Source of the DNA: Paenibacillus sp. FSL H8-0048
Lineage (GTDB): Bacteria > Bacillota > Bacilli > Paenibacillales > Paenibacillaceae
Direction: 5' to 3'
Assembly: GCF_038002825.1 (NCBI RefSeq)
Contig: NZ_JBBODF010000001.1
Span: 4,030,001-4,094,000, forward strand
DNA length: 64,000 bases
Shown here: positions 1 through 8,832 of the stretch, piece by piece
Position numbering within the stretch: the stretch's first letter is position 1
How the letters are laid out: the number at the start of each line of letters is the position of its first letter
Program-made: the position numbers and the translations under genes
Notes under the pieces: generated by a model
The model's input: the letters and a program-made list of their open reading frames with translations, nothing else
The model's database searches: none
What the model was told of the DNA's origin: nothing

Positions 1-205
1 TGGAGATTACCTGTACAGCTTCTATCTGCAGTTTGCAGTGAAATACAGGGAGCTGGATCTGGTAGCCTATATGGCCTCCTCCATCAAAAAATTGCAGATC
101 AAACGTTCAAATGGAGAGTTCACAGAACACAATCCGGCCCGGGAGCTGGATGAGTTTCTCATTCAGGAGCGCAGACAACGAAGCCGTACCAGCAAAGCCA
201 TTTGA
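1..205 (+). CDS. C-terminal end of an unidentified protein (partial)
   Basis: An open frame enters from the left edge in frame 2 and stops with TGA at 203-205, giving 67 visible residues. The piece is rich in charged residues, with an aromatic start (YLYSFYLQFAVKYRELDLV) and a basic tail (RRQRSRTSK). I do not recognise the family from this fragment. It ends 18 bases before the polyprenyl synthase gene in the same direction, so the two are probably co-transcribed; in related bacteria this neighbourhood holds menaquinone-pathway genes, which is only a hint about its role. Confidence 0.6.
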   Translation, partial: GDYLYSFYLQFAVKYRELDLVAYMASSIKKLQIKRSNGEFTEHNPARELDEFLIQERRQRSRTSKAI

Positions 206-223
206 CAGGTGGGAACATGAACG

Positions 224-1204
224 ATGAAGCTGCATGAAGCCTTGAATATTGATCTGAATGAAATTAACCGTGAAATTAAGAATCTGGTGGCCCGGGATAA
301 GGATGTTCCCAAAAAGTCGCAGCTGGCGCAGAGCATTCTCGAACTGACAGGCTCCGGCGGTAAACGCCTCCGCCCGCTGATGGTTATTGTCGGCAGCCGG
401 TTTGGTCCGAGACCTGCCGGACGCCGCACCCTGCAATTATCCGCTGCGGCTGAATTTATCCATGTGGCCTCATTGATTCATGACGATATTATTGATAACG
501 CCGAGCTGCGGCGGGGCGAGCCTGCGCTGCATATCAAGACCGGGATTCTATCCGCTGTCCATATCGGTAATTATATGTCTGCCCGCATTATTGAACTGCT
601 CAGCAAGTATACCGGTGATAAGGACCGTTATGTTCACGATCTATCCTCTGTCGCCACAGCCCAGTTATGTTTGGGTGAATATCAGCAATTAGAGCTTGCC
701 TTCGATTATGATCTTACGCTGGAGCAGTACCTGGAGAAGTCCCGTAACAAAACCGCACTGTTGATGGCCACCTGCCTGCGGGTAGGCGCATTGTCGGCGG
801 AGAGCAGCGCGGAGACTGCCCACCTCCTCTACGATTTCGGAGAAGCGCTGGGAATGTCATTCCAGATTCAGGATGATATCCTGGACTTCACGCAATCAGC
901 GGATGTACTCGGCAAGCCGGCCGGCAGCGATCTTCGTCACGGCCAGGTTACCCTTCCTGTGCTCTTCGCCTTACAGGATGATGAGCTTGCTCCTGTCATC
1001 CGCAGGATAGGCCCTGGCTCTTCTCCTGAAGACATTGAGCATGTCCTGGAGCTCGTAAGAGACAGTGATGCCCTTGCCCGCTCAGAGGCTGTCAGCCAGG
1101 ACTATCTGGCCCGGGCTGCTGCGATTGTGGAGCAGCTCTCCAGCTTCCCGGCGCATGCCGATCTGAAGACCCTGCTGCAATACTTCGCCGGGCGTGACCG
1201 CTGA
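224..1204 (+). CDS. hepT: Polyprenyl (heptaprenyl-type) diphosphate synthase
   Basis: A trans-isoprenyl diphosphate synthase of 326 residues, the usual family length, that condenses isopentenyl diphosphate onto an allylic primer to make the menaquinone side chain in the cytoplasm. The family motifs are all visible: GGKRLRP at 45-51, the first aspartate-rich motif DDIID at 87-91, and the second, DDILD, near residue 215. Both bind Mg-diphosphate. The catalytic subunit of the two-component heptaprenyl enzyme (HepT) has this form; chain length cannot be read from sequence alone. A GGTGGGAA stretch precedes the ATG. A UbiA-type prenyltransferase that would use the product lies 2.5 kb downstream on the other strand. 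Transcription probably ends at the dyad at 1389-1416. Confidence 0.88.
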   Translation: MKLHEALNIDLNEINREIKNLVARDKDVPKKSQLAQSILELTGSGGKRLRPLMVIVGSRFGPRPAGRRTLQLSAAAEFIHVASLIHDDIIDNAELRRGEPALHIKTGILSAVHIGNYMSARIIELLSKYTGDKDRYVHDLSSVATAQLCLGEYQQLELAFDYDLTLEQYLEKSRNKTALLMATCLRVGALSAESSAETAHLLYDFGEALGMSFQIQDDILDFTQSADVLGKPAGSDLRHGQVTLPVLFALQDDELAPVIRRIGPGSSPEDIEHVLELVRDSDALARSEAVSQDYLARAAAIVEQLSSFPAHADLKTLLQYFAGRDR

Positions 1205-1247
1205 GCGGGCATCAGCATAATGCAGTGACAACCTTGTGCGTTAGTAC

Positions 1248-1326
1248 AATGTATGCTGTTTTTCGCATACATTCGGGTCATGCGCCTGCGTGCCAGCACA
1301 ATGTATGCTATTTTTCACATACATTT
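1248..1326. repeat. Two-unit hairpin repeat array, 52-bp period (1-kb locus)
   Basis: Two units start at 1248 and 1300. The first has a perfect 9-bp stem: AATGTATGC, loop TGTTTTTC, then GCATACATT. The second is the same with two base changes in the loop side. It lies between the convergent ends of the polyprenyl synthase and lipoprotein genes. This is one member of the dispersed 51/52-bp family described at 49 kb. Confidence 0.8.
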
Positions 1327-1355
1327 AGTTTCAGCTGGTGAAATCAATCTTATCC

Positions 1356-1385
1356 AAAAAAAGACTGCCGGGACTTCTCCGGCAG
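1356..1385 (-). terminator. Rho-independent terminator of the lipoprotein gene
   Basis: On the minus strand CTGCCGG, a six-base loop and CCGGCAG are followed by a run of seven T. It lies 32 bases past the lipoprotein stop codon. Confidence 0.8.
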
Positions 1386-1388
1386 CCT

Positions 1389-1416
1389 GGGCGCCTTGCA
1401 ACAGGGCGCCCTTTTG
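1389..1416 (+). terminator. Terminator-like dyad facing the polyprenyl synthase transcript
   Basis: GGGCGCC, a short loop and GGCGCCC followed by TTTTGTT on the plus strand. With the neighbouring minus-strand hairpin it insulates two convergent genes. Confidence 0.65.
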
Positions 1417-2379
1417 TTATTTATTTTCAAGCAGCATTGTATCTATTATTTCCTGAAAATCATCCCGGTACTGGCGGAAAGCTTCGGTATTAAACTTAGT
1501 ATTGGGATCTTTGGGCTTAGGCGGGCCAGTGAGGAGCTCCGCGTACAAACGGTCAGTTTCTTTGGATAGCGGTGCCCAGACTTTCTTCACATCGTCATAT
1601 TCTGCACCCAGGCCTGCGATATAGCTGTCGGATTCTTTCTTGTGGGCCATCGCAACAGCTAGCCGGTCCATGGTTGCTTGAATATCCATATTTTCGCCGA
1701 CAGTGTTCTTCCCGTTCTTGGCATAATAATGGAAATCAGCGAAGCCTTTGTTCCACACATCGACAATCATAAAGTTGACCAATTCATCCAGCACCGTTAG
1801 GGGCGGTAACGTCACAGCCGGAACCGGTGCCTTAAACTTGCTGCGGAGATTGTTAAATTCGGCTTTTTCCACTGCCTCCATAGCTCTGAAGATTTTATTA
1901 TCTGCAATCAGAACAATAACCTCATTGTACATATTCGACCGTTTCTCCCCCTGAAGCAGTACTGCATCCACCTTTTCCCCATTGTCATCCGTATACTCTG
2001 TAGATTCAATGACCTTGGGTCTAAGCACTTTAAGCTCTGGCTCCGTCTCCGTCAATTGTGCTTCTTTAAACAAAGCCTGCACACCGGGATGGAGATGTTC
2101 AGCCACAAATTTCTTTTTCGCCGCCACATCCGAATTGTTCACATATGTAATGATATAGTCCAGAGCCAGCTTCTCCGCAGCTGTAGGCTCTGCCTTAGGA
2201 GCTTCCGTAGGAGCCGTTGTAGGAGCAGGAGTAGGTTCTGCCGTAGGTTCGACCGTTGCAGCGGCAGTGGGTTCAGCAGCAGCCGAAGTGCTATCAGGCT
2301 TTGCTATATTGGCATCCGAAGCGCAGCCCGACACTACAGCACAAGCTACAATGAGGCTGAGCGCCAGTTTGTTATTCAA
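1417..2379 (-). CDS. Lipoprotein of unknown function with Pro/Thr/Ala-rich stalk
   Basis: A predicted lipoprotein of 320 residues. I chose the TTG at 2377-2379 because AAGGAGG lies eight bases upstream and the protein then begins with a classic type II signal: a short basic start, a hydrophobic stretch and the lipobox VSGC, with Cys as the lipidated residue. The longer upstream frame has no ribosome site. After the Cys comes a low-complexity stalk of about 40 residues with repeated PT, EPT and APT, then a globular part of about 220 residues that I do not recognise. It should be tethered to the outer face of the membrane. It stands alone, with its own terminator at 1356-1385. Function unknown. 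Confidence 0.75.
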   Translation of the reverse strand: MNNKLALSLIVACAVVSGCASDANIAKPDSTSAAAEPTAAATVEPTAEPTPAPTTAPTEAPKAEPTAAEKLALDYIITYVNNSDVAAKKKFVAEHLHPGVQALFKEAQLTETEPELKVLRPKVIESTEYTDDNGEKVDAVLLQGEKRSNMYNEVIVLIADNKIFRAMEAVEKAEFNNLRSKFKAPVPAVTLPPLTVLDELVNFMIVDVWNKGFADFHYYAKNGKNTVGENMDIQATMDRLAVAMAHKKESDSYIAGLGAEYDDVKKVWAPLSKETDRLYAELLTGPPKPKDPNTKFNTEAFRQYRDDFQEIIDTMLLENK

Positions 2380-2838
2380 TTTGTATTCCTCCTTCAAGAA
2401 TTTGGATGTTCCAAGACCTATTCTTTCTATACCCATCCAATAAGCACTTAAAGCGCATGTTAATTGAAGTTTTGCTGAACAAACGAATGCAGCGAAGCGT
2501 ACGTGAGTGATGTTTAGCATGGGGGTTTGGGGTTTGGGGTTTGATGCTCCAAAAAAGAAGAAAAGCGCGAAGCTCTAAGCTTATTCGCGCCTTTTTTGCC
2601 GCCCACCCCCTGGGTAGGCCTGTTGTCTTTTTGAAGTTAATCTTGCCTGGGAAAGGTTAGGACGGAACGGAGAGGAATTTTGGAACTGGAGGAGCGGCAG
2701 CGTTCGCCTTTAACTTCGGATTCCAACCGCTCCAGCGGTTCCAATCAGGGAATCCGAAGTTAACAGCGACCGGAAGTCCAAACATTCCGCGCAGTGCAGC
2801 TCCCCAACCTCCAGCCGCCCCTACCCGAGGCGCCCAAC
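2380..2838. other. Intergenic region with terminator-like dyad and a long palindrome
   Basis: No convincing gene. A plus-strand terminator-like hairpin (GCGCGAA ... TTCGCGC then CTTTTTT) sits at 2565-2597. A perfect 14-bp inverted repeat occupies 2711-2724 and 2749-2762, with a second small dyad (AACCGCT / AGCGGTT) inside its loop. The remainder shows nothing I can name. Confidence 0.6.
2711..2762. repeat. Nested palindrome, 14-bp arms
   Basis: The arm TAACTTCGGATTCC at 2711-2724 is exactly complementary to GGAATCCGAAGTTA at 2749-2762. Inside the loop, AACCGCT pairs with AGCGGTT at 2725-2740. There is no T-run on either side, so it is not an ordinary terminator. Confidence 0.75.
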
Positions 2839-3723
2839 CTAATTAACGTAAAAATAATCAATCAGCGTACACAGCAAGATCACCATACTGATCACCTGAT
2901 TCAAATTATAAGAAGCCACCTTCATCAGCTTACGGTTAGCTGGCTTGATAATCTTGTGCTCCGTCATGAGCAGCACCGTAGCGATGCCGATGCCGACCAG
3001 ATACATCCAGCCGAGATCACGCCAGAGGTACAGGAACAACAGCAGCATAACCATAATGAAATGCAGCCCTTTGGAGATCCGCAGCGCATTCTCCAAGCCG
3101 AAAAAGCTCGGTATGGACCATAAACCGTTCTTGCGGTCAAACTCAATGTCCTGGGTCCCGTAGATGATATCAAACCCGGCAATCCAGAGCATCACCACGG
3201 TTCCGATGACGAACGGCGTGAACGCGATATTCCCGGTAACCGCAAACCAAGCACCAATCGGCGCCGAAGCAATTACGAAGCCCAGATACAGATGACTCAG
3301 GAAGGTGAAGCGCTTCGTGTAAGAGTAGGATGAGATCAGTACAATGGCTACCGGGGACAGCACCAGACAGAGCAGATTCAGCATCCCGGAAGCCACAATG
3401 AACAGGGCATAATTGATGATAATGAACAGAATGACTTCTTTCTCGGCGAGCAGACGCTGCGGCAGATGCCGATGGGCGGTACGCGGATTGTTGCCGTCGA
3501 AGGTGCGGTCCACCAGACGATTGAACGCATTCGCCCCGTTGCGCGCCCCGATCAGCGCGATCAGTCCCCATAACATCATATGTCCGGAAGGCCAGCCTCC
3601 CGCAGCCCATACCATCGAGATGATGGCAAAAGGCAGGGAGAACAGCGTATGGGAGAACATCACCAGCTCGCTGAACATTTTCATTTTAAGTGCCGTATGT
3701 TTAAAAGCATTAATGATAACCAT
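2839..3723 (-). CDS. UbiA-family prenyltransferase (menaquinone pathway, MqnP-like)
   Basis: An integral membrane prenyltransferase of 294 residues that attaches a polyprenyl chain to an aromatic acid in quinone synthesis. The first Asp-rich signature of the UbiA family is seen at residues 62-76 (NGANAFNRLVDRTFD), and a second DxxxD-type patch (DIEFDRKNG) follows near 180. About eight hydrophobic segments are spaced along the chain. GAAAGAGG precedes the ATG at 3723; an internal Met at residue 14 is an alternative. It lies 17 bases after the aminotransferase gene and is likely co-transcribed with it. Whether its acceptor is 4-hydroxybenzoate-like or a futalosine-pathway intermediate cannot be decided here; the latter is common in Paenibacillus. 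Confidence 0.82.
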   Translation of the reverse strand: MVIINAFKHTALKMKMFSELVMFSHTLFSLPFAIISMVWAAGGWPSGHMMLWGLIALIGARNGANAFNRLVDRTFDGNNPRTAHRHLPQRLLAEKEVILFIIINYALFIVASGMLNLLCLVLSPVAIVLISSYSYTKRFTFLSHLYLGFVIASAPIGAWFAVTGNIAFTPFVIGTVVMLWIAGFDIIYGTQDIEFDRKNGLWSIPSFFGLENALRISKGLHFIMVMLLLFLYLWRDLGWMYLVGIGIATVLLMTEHKIIKPANRKLMKVASYNLNQVISMVILLCTLIDYFYVN

Positions 3724-3740
3724 AATGTTAGGCCTCTTTC

Positions 3741-5024
3741 TTAGTGGATCGCTTGCAGCACTTCATGGAGTGCATCCAGCAGGGCATCGATATTCCCGGA
3801 AGTAACAACAAGCGGCGGCTGGAAGGCGAGAACGTTGCGGCCTATGCCGTTTTTGCCGATCAGGAATCCGCGGTCCTTCAGTTCTTCCAGCACATAGTCT
3901 GTCACAGCCGCGGCATCCTCAGTCTTGGTACCGGCCAGCTCGGCCCCCAGCATGAGTCCGCTGCCCCGTACATCGGTAATCAACGCAGGATACCGCTTCT
4001 GGAGAGCAAGCAAGCCTTGCTTCAGTTGCCCGCCGAGCTCAGCCGCACGTTCCGCCAGCCGCTCATCACGGATGTAGTCCAGGACCGCCAGCGCGGTAGC
4101 CGCAGAGACCGGATTCCCTCCGAACGTTGAGGCGGAAGGCTTGTTCAGCGAAGCCGCAATCTCATCCGTTGTGGAAAAGGCGGCGATAGGCACTCCGTTC
4201 CCCAGTGCTTTAGCCATGCTGATAATGTCCGGCACGACGCCGAAATGCTCCATCGCAAACATAGCCCCCGTCCGGCCGTAGCCGGTCTGGATTTCATCAT
4301 CAATCAGCAGTACACCGTACTGCTCAAGCAGCGCCTTCACCTCACGGAAGTAAGACAGCGCAGGCATCACGATCCCGCCATTCCCCTGAATCGGCTCCAC
4401 GATCATGGCGGCAATGGTGTCTCCCTGGGCAGCCAGTACCTCCTTCAGATTCTGGATGGACTGCGCCGCAGCATCCTCCAGCGTCAATTCCGGATGATAC
4501 GGGCGCTTAATGAATGTCACATCCCCATCCAGGTAGGCATCGGTTCTCCACATTTGCAGCCCGGTCACACTCATGGTGAGGTTGGTCCGGCCATGCAGGC
4601 CGGCCTCCAGTGCGATGAAGCCTTTGCGGCCGGTATGCATCCGCGCCAGCAGCAGCGCCCCTTCATTCGCCTCTGAACCGCTGTTGACGAAGAATGTCCT
4701 GCGCAGTGCACCCGGCAGCACTTCTTCCAGACGTTCCGCCAAATCTACATTCGGCTGGGTCAGGTAGATCGGCGAGGTGTGCTGCAATTGCTGCAGTTGC
4801 TCTATCGTACGTGAGGTAATAGCCGGATTACAGTGGCCGCAGGCAACCACGGAGACTCCCGCGAAGAAGTCGGTGTATTGCTTGCCGTTTTCATCGTAGA
4901 CATATTGCATGCTTCCGCGTACCAATTGCGGGGCATCCCGGTAAAAATGTGCGGTGCACGGGTAGAAATACTGCTTTCTTTTGGCAGCTACCGCTTCTCT
5001 TCCAATGATAACGCTTTGTTCCAT
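3741..5024 (-). CDS. Class III PLP-dependent aminotransferase
   Basis: A cytosolic pyridoxal-phosphate aminotransferase of 427 residues, the normal length for the acetylornithine/4-aminobutyrate/alanine-glyoxylate group. Visible landmarks are the PLP phosphate site NSGSEANEGA, the Asp that holds the pyridine ring in LLIDDEIQTGYGRTG, and the Schiff-base Lys in SMAKALGNGVP. I chose the ATG at 5024 because GCGAGGGG lies six bases upstream; the longer frame lacks a site. The substrate cannot be assigned: the start (RKQYFYPCTAHFYRDAP) and overall pattern are closer to alanine-glyoxylate or omega-amino-acid enzymes than to acetylornithine enzymes. It is followed directly by the UbiA gene, though a shared pathway is not obvious. 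Confidence 0.85.
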   Translation of the reverse strand: MEQSVIIGREAVAAKRKQYFYPCTAHFYRDAPQLVRGSMQYVYDENGKQYTDFFAGVSVVACGHCNPAITSRTIEQLQQLQHTSPIYLTQPNVDLAERLEEVLPGALRRTFFVNSGSEANEGALLLARMHTGRKGFIALEAGLHGRTNLTMSVTGLQMWRTDAYLDGDVTFIKRPYHPELTLEDAAAQSIQNLKEVLAAQGDTIAAMIVEPIQGNGGIVMPALSYFREVKALLEQYGVLLIDDEIQTGYGRTGAMFAMEHFGVVPDIISMAKALGNGVPIAAFSTTDEIAASLNKPSASTFGGNPVSAATALAVLDYIRDERLAERAAELGGQLKQGLLALQKRYPALITDVRGSGLMLGAELAGTKTEDAAAVTDYVLEELKDRGFLIGKNGIGRNVLAFQPPLVVTSGNIDALLDALHEVLQAIH

Positions 5025-5192
5025 GAGATTCCCCTCGCTTCCAATCGCTGATGATTTAATAATAATGGCCAAGCAGGCTGGTGACACATCAGGCACACCT
5101 GTCTATGAGTTTGTGAAAAAAGGTACTTATAATGGCGCCATATGCCCTTATTATACTCGCCCTAGCGTTATTTTAAAATTGAATTATTAGCC

Positions 5193-7118
5193 TTAGTTAA
5201 ATTGCAGTGAACCGAGGGTGTACCCCGCGTATACCGGCTTCAGTCCGCCCAGCAGATCATCCTCCGGCTTCGTTCCCTCTATCGCAGCCTGATAAGCAGC
5301 AATAATAGTGCGCAGCTCCTTGATACTGTATGTCGCGCCTTCAATCCGGAAGCTGGCAATCCCCAGGCCATTCATTTCCTCCAGCATCGGGAGATAGCAT
5401 AGCTCCTTGGCGAACAGCAGATGGCAGCGGCCGTATTGGTCACGGTAGACCGGGTTCTCGCCCTTGTCGGTCTTAAGCACCAGCACATCATTGCGGACAT
5501 ATTGGTTGTCTTCTTCCCCAATCGGCTCCATCACTTCCGTATTCTCGAACAGATCATGCTCCATATACATCAGCGCTGGCGTTCCGTGTACCACAACCTC
5601 CAGCGGCAGGTCGCTGCGTGAGGTGAAGGAGGCGAAATGCTCCAGCGTCATCTCCGGCGAAACGGTCAGCTTGGTAAGGCCCAATCCGGCGTACAGTCCG
5701 GCAGACAGATGATTGTAGACATTCAGATTAGCATCGCCCATCATCGGGTAACCGGTCGCGCGGTAGCGGCGGATTGCCCCCAGGTTCGTAATGATCAGCC
5801 CGTCAATCGGCAGCCGCTCTCCGTTCAGCAGATGATCATACTGGTCGAAATGCAGCTCATTCATCATCCGCGGCAGGCCCAGATATAGCTTGGTATGGCC
5901 TTTTACCGCTCCAAGATCCTTGATATCCTGCTTCGTAAAAGGACGGTCCGGCTCAAACACATCACCCGGCAGATACAAGCTGTCTACTCCCATCTCCAGT
6001 ACGAGACGCGCCTGTTCCATATTATTCACACGTACTGCCAGCTCAGGCTTGTTAAGGGTGCTGCGTCTGTCTTCAGCCATCCGCCCGCGCAGCTCTGTCA
6101 CCCGCTCCGCAGACAGCTCACGCTCCGCAGTCGGCGTACTGAACACTTTACCGGTGCTGTAGAACTTGCCTGTTCCCTCATAACGGCGGTTGATATTCGA
6201 TAATCCCGGTTTGCCAAAAGCATACGCCGTGGAGAAATCGCGCTTACGGTTGTTATACAGCTCCTTGGAATCCTTGGTGCGGTCGAAGCCCAGCGGATCA
6301 TCGATATAACGGTCAATCGCATCGCCGTAGCTGTTGGACAGCATGACCATGAATTCTTTATCGCGCATACGGCCTTCAATCTTAAAGGAAGTAATGCCGG
6401 ATTCAATCAGCTCCGGAAGATGCTCATACATGAACATATCCTTCACCGCCAGCGGATATTCCGCCGGGAAGACATAGCCGTCACGTTTGATCCGGTAATC
6501 CCAGCGGCAAGGCTTCATGCATTTGCCCCGGTTGCTGCTCATTCCGAACACCTGGGAGCTGAAATAACAGTTCGCCCCGTGTACAGAGCACATATCGCCA
6601 TGAATGAAATATTCCAGCTCCATGCCGCTTCTTGCACCCAGCAGCTTGGCGGTCTGCAGATCCATCTCCCGTGAGGTAACCACCCGGCTGACGCCCAGCT
6701 CCTTCAGCGCATGGATCATCTCCAGATTATGCACATTCATCATCACGGAAGCATGAACCGGCAGATTCAGCCCCATCTCGCGGATCAATTCCAGCACAGC
6801 CATATCCTGCACGATCAGCGCGTCCGGGCGGGCCGTGTCCAGGAAGCTCAGGTACGTTCTGGCCTCTTCCACATCCTCTTCGCTGAACAGATTGTTTACC
6901 GTGATATATACTTTTTTGTCCATACTATGGGCGATATTCAGAGCTTCAATAATCTCTTCATGACTTAAGTTGTAGCCCTTGCGCATCATTCTCATGTTCA
7001 GCACCGGACCGCCGAAATACACCGCATCGCACTTCGATTCAATGACCGCCTTGAAGATCTCGAAGGTTCCCGCAGGTGCCAATAACTCTACTTCTTTACC
7101 ATTAAAATAACGTGCCAT
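5193..7118 (-). CDS. U32-family peptidase-like protein (tRNA/rRNA hydroxylation type)
   Basis: A protein of 641 residues of the U32 'collagenase-like' family. The N-terminal part is a TIM-barrel-like region. The family signature is readable near residues 170-205 as YFIHGDMCSVHGANCYFSS followed by GKCMKPCRWDY, with the conserved cysteines. Members once called collagenases are now linked to prephenate-dependent hydroxylation of tRNA or rRNA (TrhP, RlhA); which of these applies here is not clear from sequence. It begins 21 bases after the end of the EcfT gene and may be the last gene of that operon, but no functional link is evident. Confidence 0.82.
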   Translation of the reverse strand: MARYFNGKEVELLAPAGTFEIFKAVIESKCDAVYFGGPVLNMRMMRKGYNLSHEEIIEALNIAHSMDKKVYITVNNLFSEEDVEEARTYLSFLDTARPDALIVQDMAVLELIREMGLNLPVHASVMMNVHNLEMIHALKELGVSRVVTSREMDLQTAKLLGARSGMELEYFIHGDMCSVHGANCYFSSQVFGMSSNRGKCMKPCRWDYRIKRDGYVFPAEYPLAVKDMFMYEHLPELIESGITSFKIEGRMRDKEFMVMLSNSYGDAIDRYIDDPLGFDRTKDSKELYNNRKRDFSTAYAFGKPGLSNINRRYEGTGKFYSTGKVFSTPTAERELSAERVTELRGRMAEDRRSTLNKPELAVRVNNMEQARLVLEMGVDSLYLPGDVFEPDRPFTKQDIKDLGAVKGHTKLYLGLPRMMNELHFDQYDHLLNGERLPIDGLIITNLGAIRRYRATGYPMMGDANLNVYNHLSAGLYAGLGLTKLTVSPEMTLEHFASFTSRSDLPLEVVVHGTPALMYMEHDLFENTEVMEPIGEEDNQYVRNDVLVLKTDKGENPVYRDQYGRCHLLFAKELCYLPMLEEMNGLGIASFRIEGATYSIKELRTIIAAYQAAIEGTKPEDDLLGGLKPVYAGYTLGSLQFN

Positions 7119-7139
7119 TTCCGTATCCCCCTAAATGTC

Positions 7140-7937
7140 TTACAATAATGCTACTGCAACTCCCAGTACAACGAACATAGCAACAAACAGCGTATCCGCC
7201 GCGCCCCACCTGAGCCGGTGATACCGGCTGCGCGGCGCATCCATGCGGAAGCCCCGGGCTTCCATGGAATAGATCAGGTCCTGGGCCCGCCGGAACGCAC
7301 TGGCGATGACCGGAACCAGCAGCGACACAAGCATCCGCGCTTTCTCCTTCAGCGGCAGCTCCTTCAGGTCCGCTCCGCGCGAGGCCTGCGCCTTCAGAAT
7401 AATCTGCGCCTCATCCAGAATCGTCGGAATGAAGCGGAGCGCGATGCTGATCATCAGCGTAATCCGGTCGGGTGACAGCCTGAGCTTCTTCAGCGGGGCA
7501 AGCACTCCCTCCAGCCCCTGGTTCAGCTTGCCCGGCGTTGTCGTGAAGGTCAGCAGTGCGGTGAAGGTCAGCAGGAACAGCATGCGGATGACCGAGAATG
7601 CCCCCAGCCGCAGACCGCCCGCATGCAACGAGAAGGAGCCCAGCGACCATAGCACCTCCCCTTCCTTCACGGACAGCGCCTGTACGATGAAGATGAACAA
7701 CATCAGATAACGTAAAGGCTTCGCAGCCTTAATGAAATACTTCAGTGGAATGCGGGTCGTCGCCATCACCACGATGGAGAAGACCGCAACCAGCCCAATG
7801 GATATCCAGGAAGTAGACAGCAGGATGATCGCTACATAGAGCAGCATTCCGGTAATCTTGGACCGGGCATCCAGCTTATGGACCCAGGAGCCCGTATCAA
7901 TGCTGCGGCCCAGCAGCAGACGCTCATTCATGGCCAT
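7140..7937 (-). CDS. ecfT: Energy-coupling factor transporter transmembrane protein EcfT
   Basis: The membrane T-component of an ECF vitamin transporter, about 265 residues with five to six hydrophobic segments. It couples the two ATPases to a substrate-binding S-component through cytoplasmic helices. The first part (LDARSKI) and the C-terminal coupling-helix motifs SRGAD and EARGF (Ala-Arg-Gly type) are typical. GGAGG at 7946-7950 fits the ATG at 7937 better than the ATG at 7931. The start overlaps the end of ecfA2, so translation is probably coupled. It lies in the order S-like Gx gene, ecfA1, ecfA2, ecfT, as in a dedicated ECF operon. Confidence 0.88.
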   Translation of the reverse strand: MAMNERLLLGRSIDTGSWVHKLDARSKITGMLLYVAIILLSTSWISIGLVAVFSIVVMATTRIPLKYFIKAAKPLRYLMLFIFIVQALSVKEGEVLWSLGSFSLHAGGLRLGAFSVIRMLFLLTFTALLTFTTTPGKLNQGLEGVLAPLKKLRLSPDRITLMISIALRFIPTILDEAQIILKAQASRGADLKELPLKEKARMLVSLLVPVIASAFRRAQDLIYSMEARGFRMDAPRSRYHRLRWGAADTLFVAMFVVLGVAVALL

Positions 7938-8832
7938 TCCCCATTTCCTCCGAGCCGGAAGCATTCAGCTTGCGGCGCTCTTCCAGCAAGGCCGCAAGCC
8001 GCCCCGCGAGGCCCTCTGCTGTAAGGAGCGGCTTCTCGCCGCTAAGGCCAAAGCGCTCGGCGGCAGCCTGCCAGTAACGCAGAGACTGTGGAACCCGCAG
8101 TCCGCAGCGCTCAAGAATCACCGGATCAGCGGCCAGCTCGCCGCCGCTGCCCTGGAAGGCGAGCTCACCCTCCTTGAGCAAGACCCAGTTGTCGGCATAA
8201 GGCAGCAGTTCATCCATCCGGTGCGTTACGATGATGATCGTGCGGCCCTGCTCGCGGCACAACCGCTCCAGCAGCGCGATCAGCTCCGCGCGGCTTACCG
8301 GGTCCAGGGTGGCTGTCGGTTCATCCAGCACCACAACGTCCGGGTCCATCGCCAGCACTGAGGCAATGGCTGCCTTGCGCATCTGTCCTCCGCTGAGCCG
8401 GAAGGGATTGCGCTCCAGCAGCGCCAGATCCAGTCCCATATCCGTCATCGACTTGCGCGCCCGTTCCTTGGCCTCCTCCAGACTGACTCCAAAGTTCAGC
8501 GGCCCGAAGCAGAGATCCTTCTCCACTGTATCTTCGAACATTTGCTGCTCCGGGAATTGAAAGACGAGGCCTACCCTCCGCCGCAGCGGAAGCAGCCTCG
8601 GTGATTTCTCCCCGGCAGTTATCGTTACATCCAGCACCTGCACCGTGCCTTCCGTCGGCTTAAGAATGCCATTGAACAGCTGGAGCAGTGTAGATTTGCC
8701 GGAGCCGGTGGCCCCGGCAATCCCGGTCAGCGAACCCCCGGCAATCTCCAGATTAATCCCGTGCAGTGCCGTCTGCTTCCACATGCTGCGGTCAGCATAT
8801 GTATAGCTTACTTGCTGTAGTTGTATTGCCAT
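7924..8832 (-). CDS. ecfA2: ECF transporter ATP-binding protein EcfA2
   Basis: An ABC ATPase of 302 residues that powers an ECF transporter on the inner face of the membrane. Visible are Walker A GATGSGKST near residue 41, the Q-loop (FQFPEQQMF), the signature LSGGQMRKAAIA, Walker B VVVLDEPTA and the switch His (VTHRM). It overlaps ecfA1 upstream by 25 bases and ecfT downstream by 14 bases, so the three are one translational unit. The C-terminal 70 residues (AAERFGLSGEKPLL...) follow the pattern of EcfA proteins, in which the tail helps the two ATPases dimerise. Confidence 0.9.
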   Translation of the reverse strand: MAIQLQQVSYTYADRSMWKQTALHGINLEIAGGSLTGIAGATGSGKSTLLQLFNGILKPTEGTVQVLDVTITAGEKSPRLLPLRRRVGLVFQFPEQQMFEDTVEKDLCFGPLNFGVSLEEAKERARKSMTDMGLDLALLERNPFRLSGGQMRKAAIASVLAMDPDVVVLDEPTATLDPVSRAELIALLERLCREQGRTIIIVTHRMDELLPYADNWVLLKEGELAFQGSGGELAADPVILERCGLRVPQSLRYWQAAAERFGLSGEKPLLTAEGLAGRLAALLEERRKLNASGSEEMGNGHE

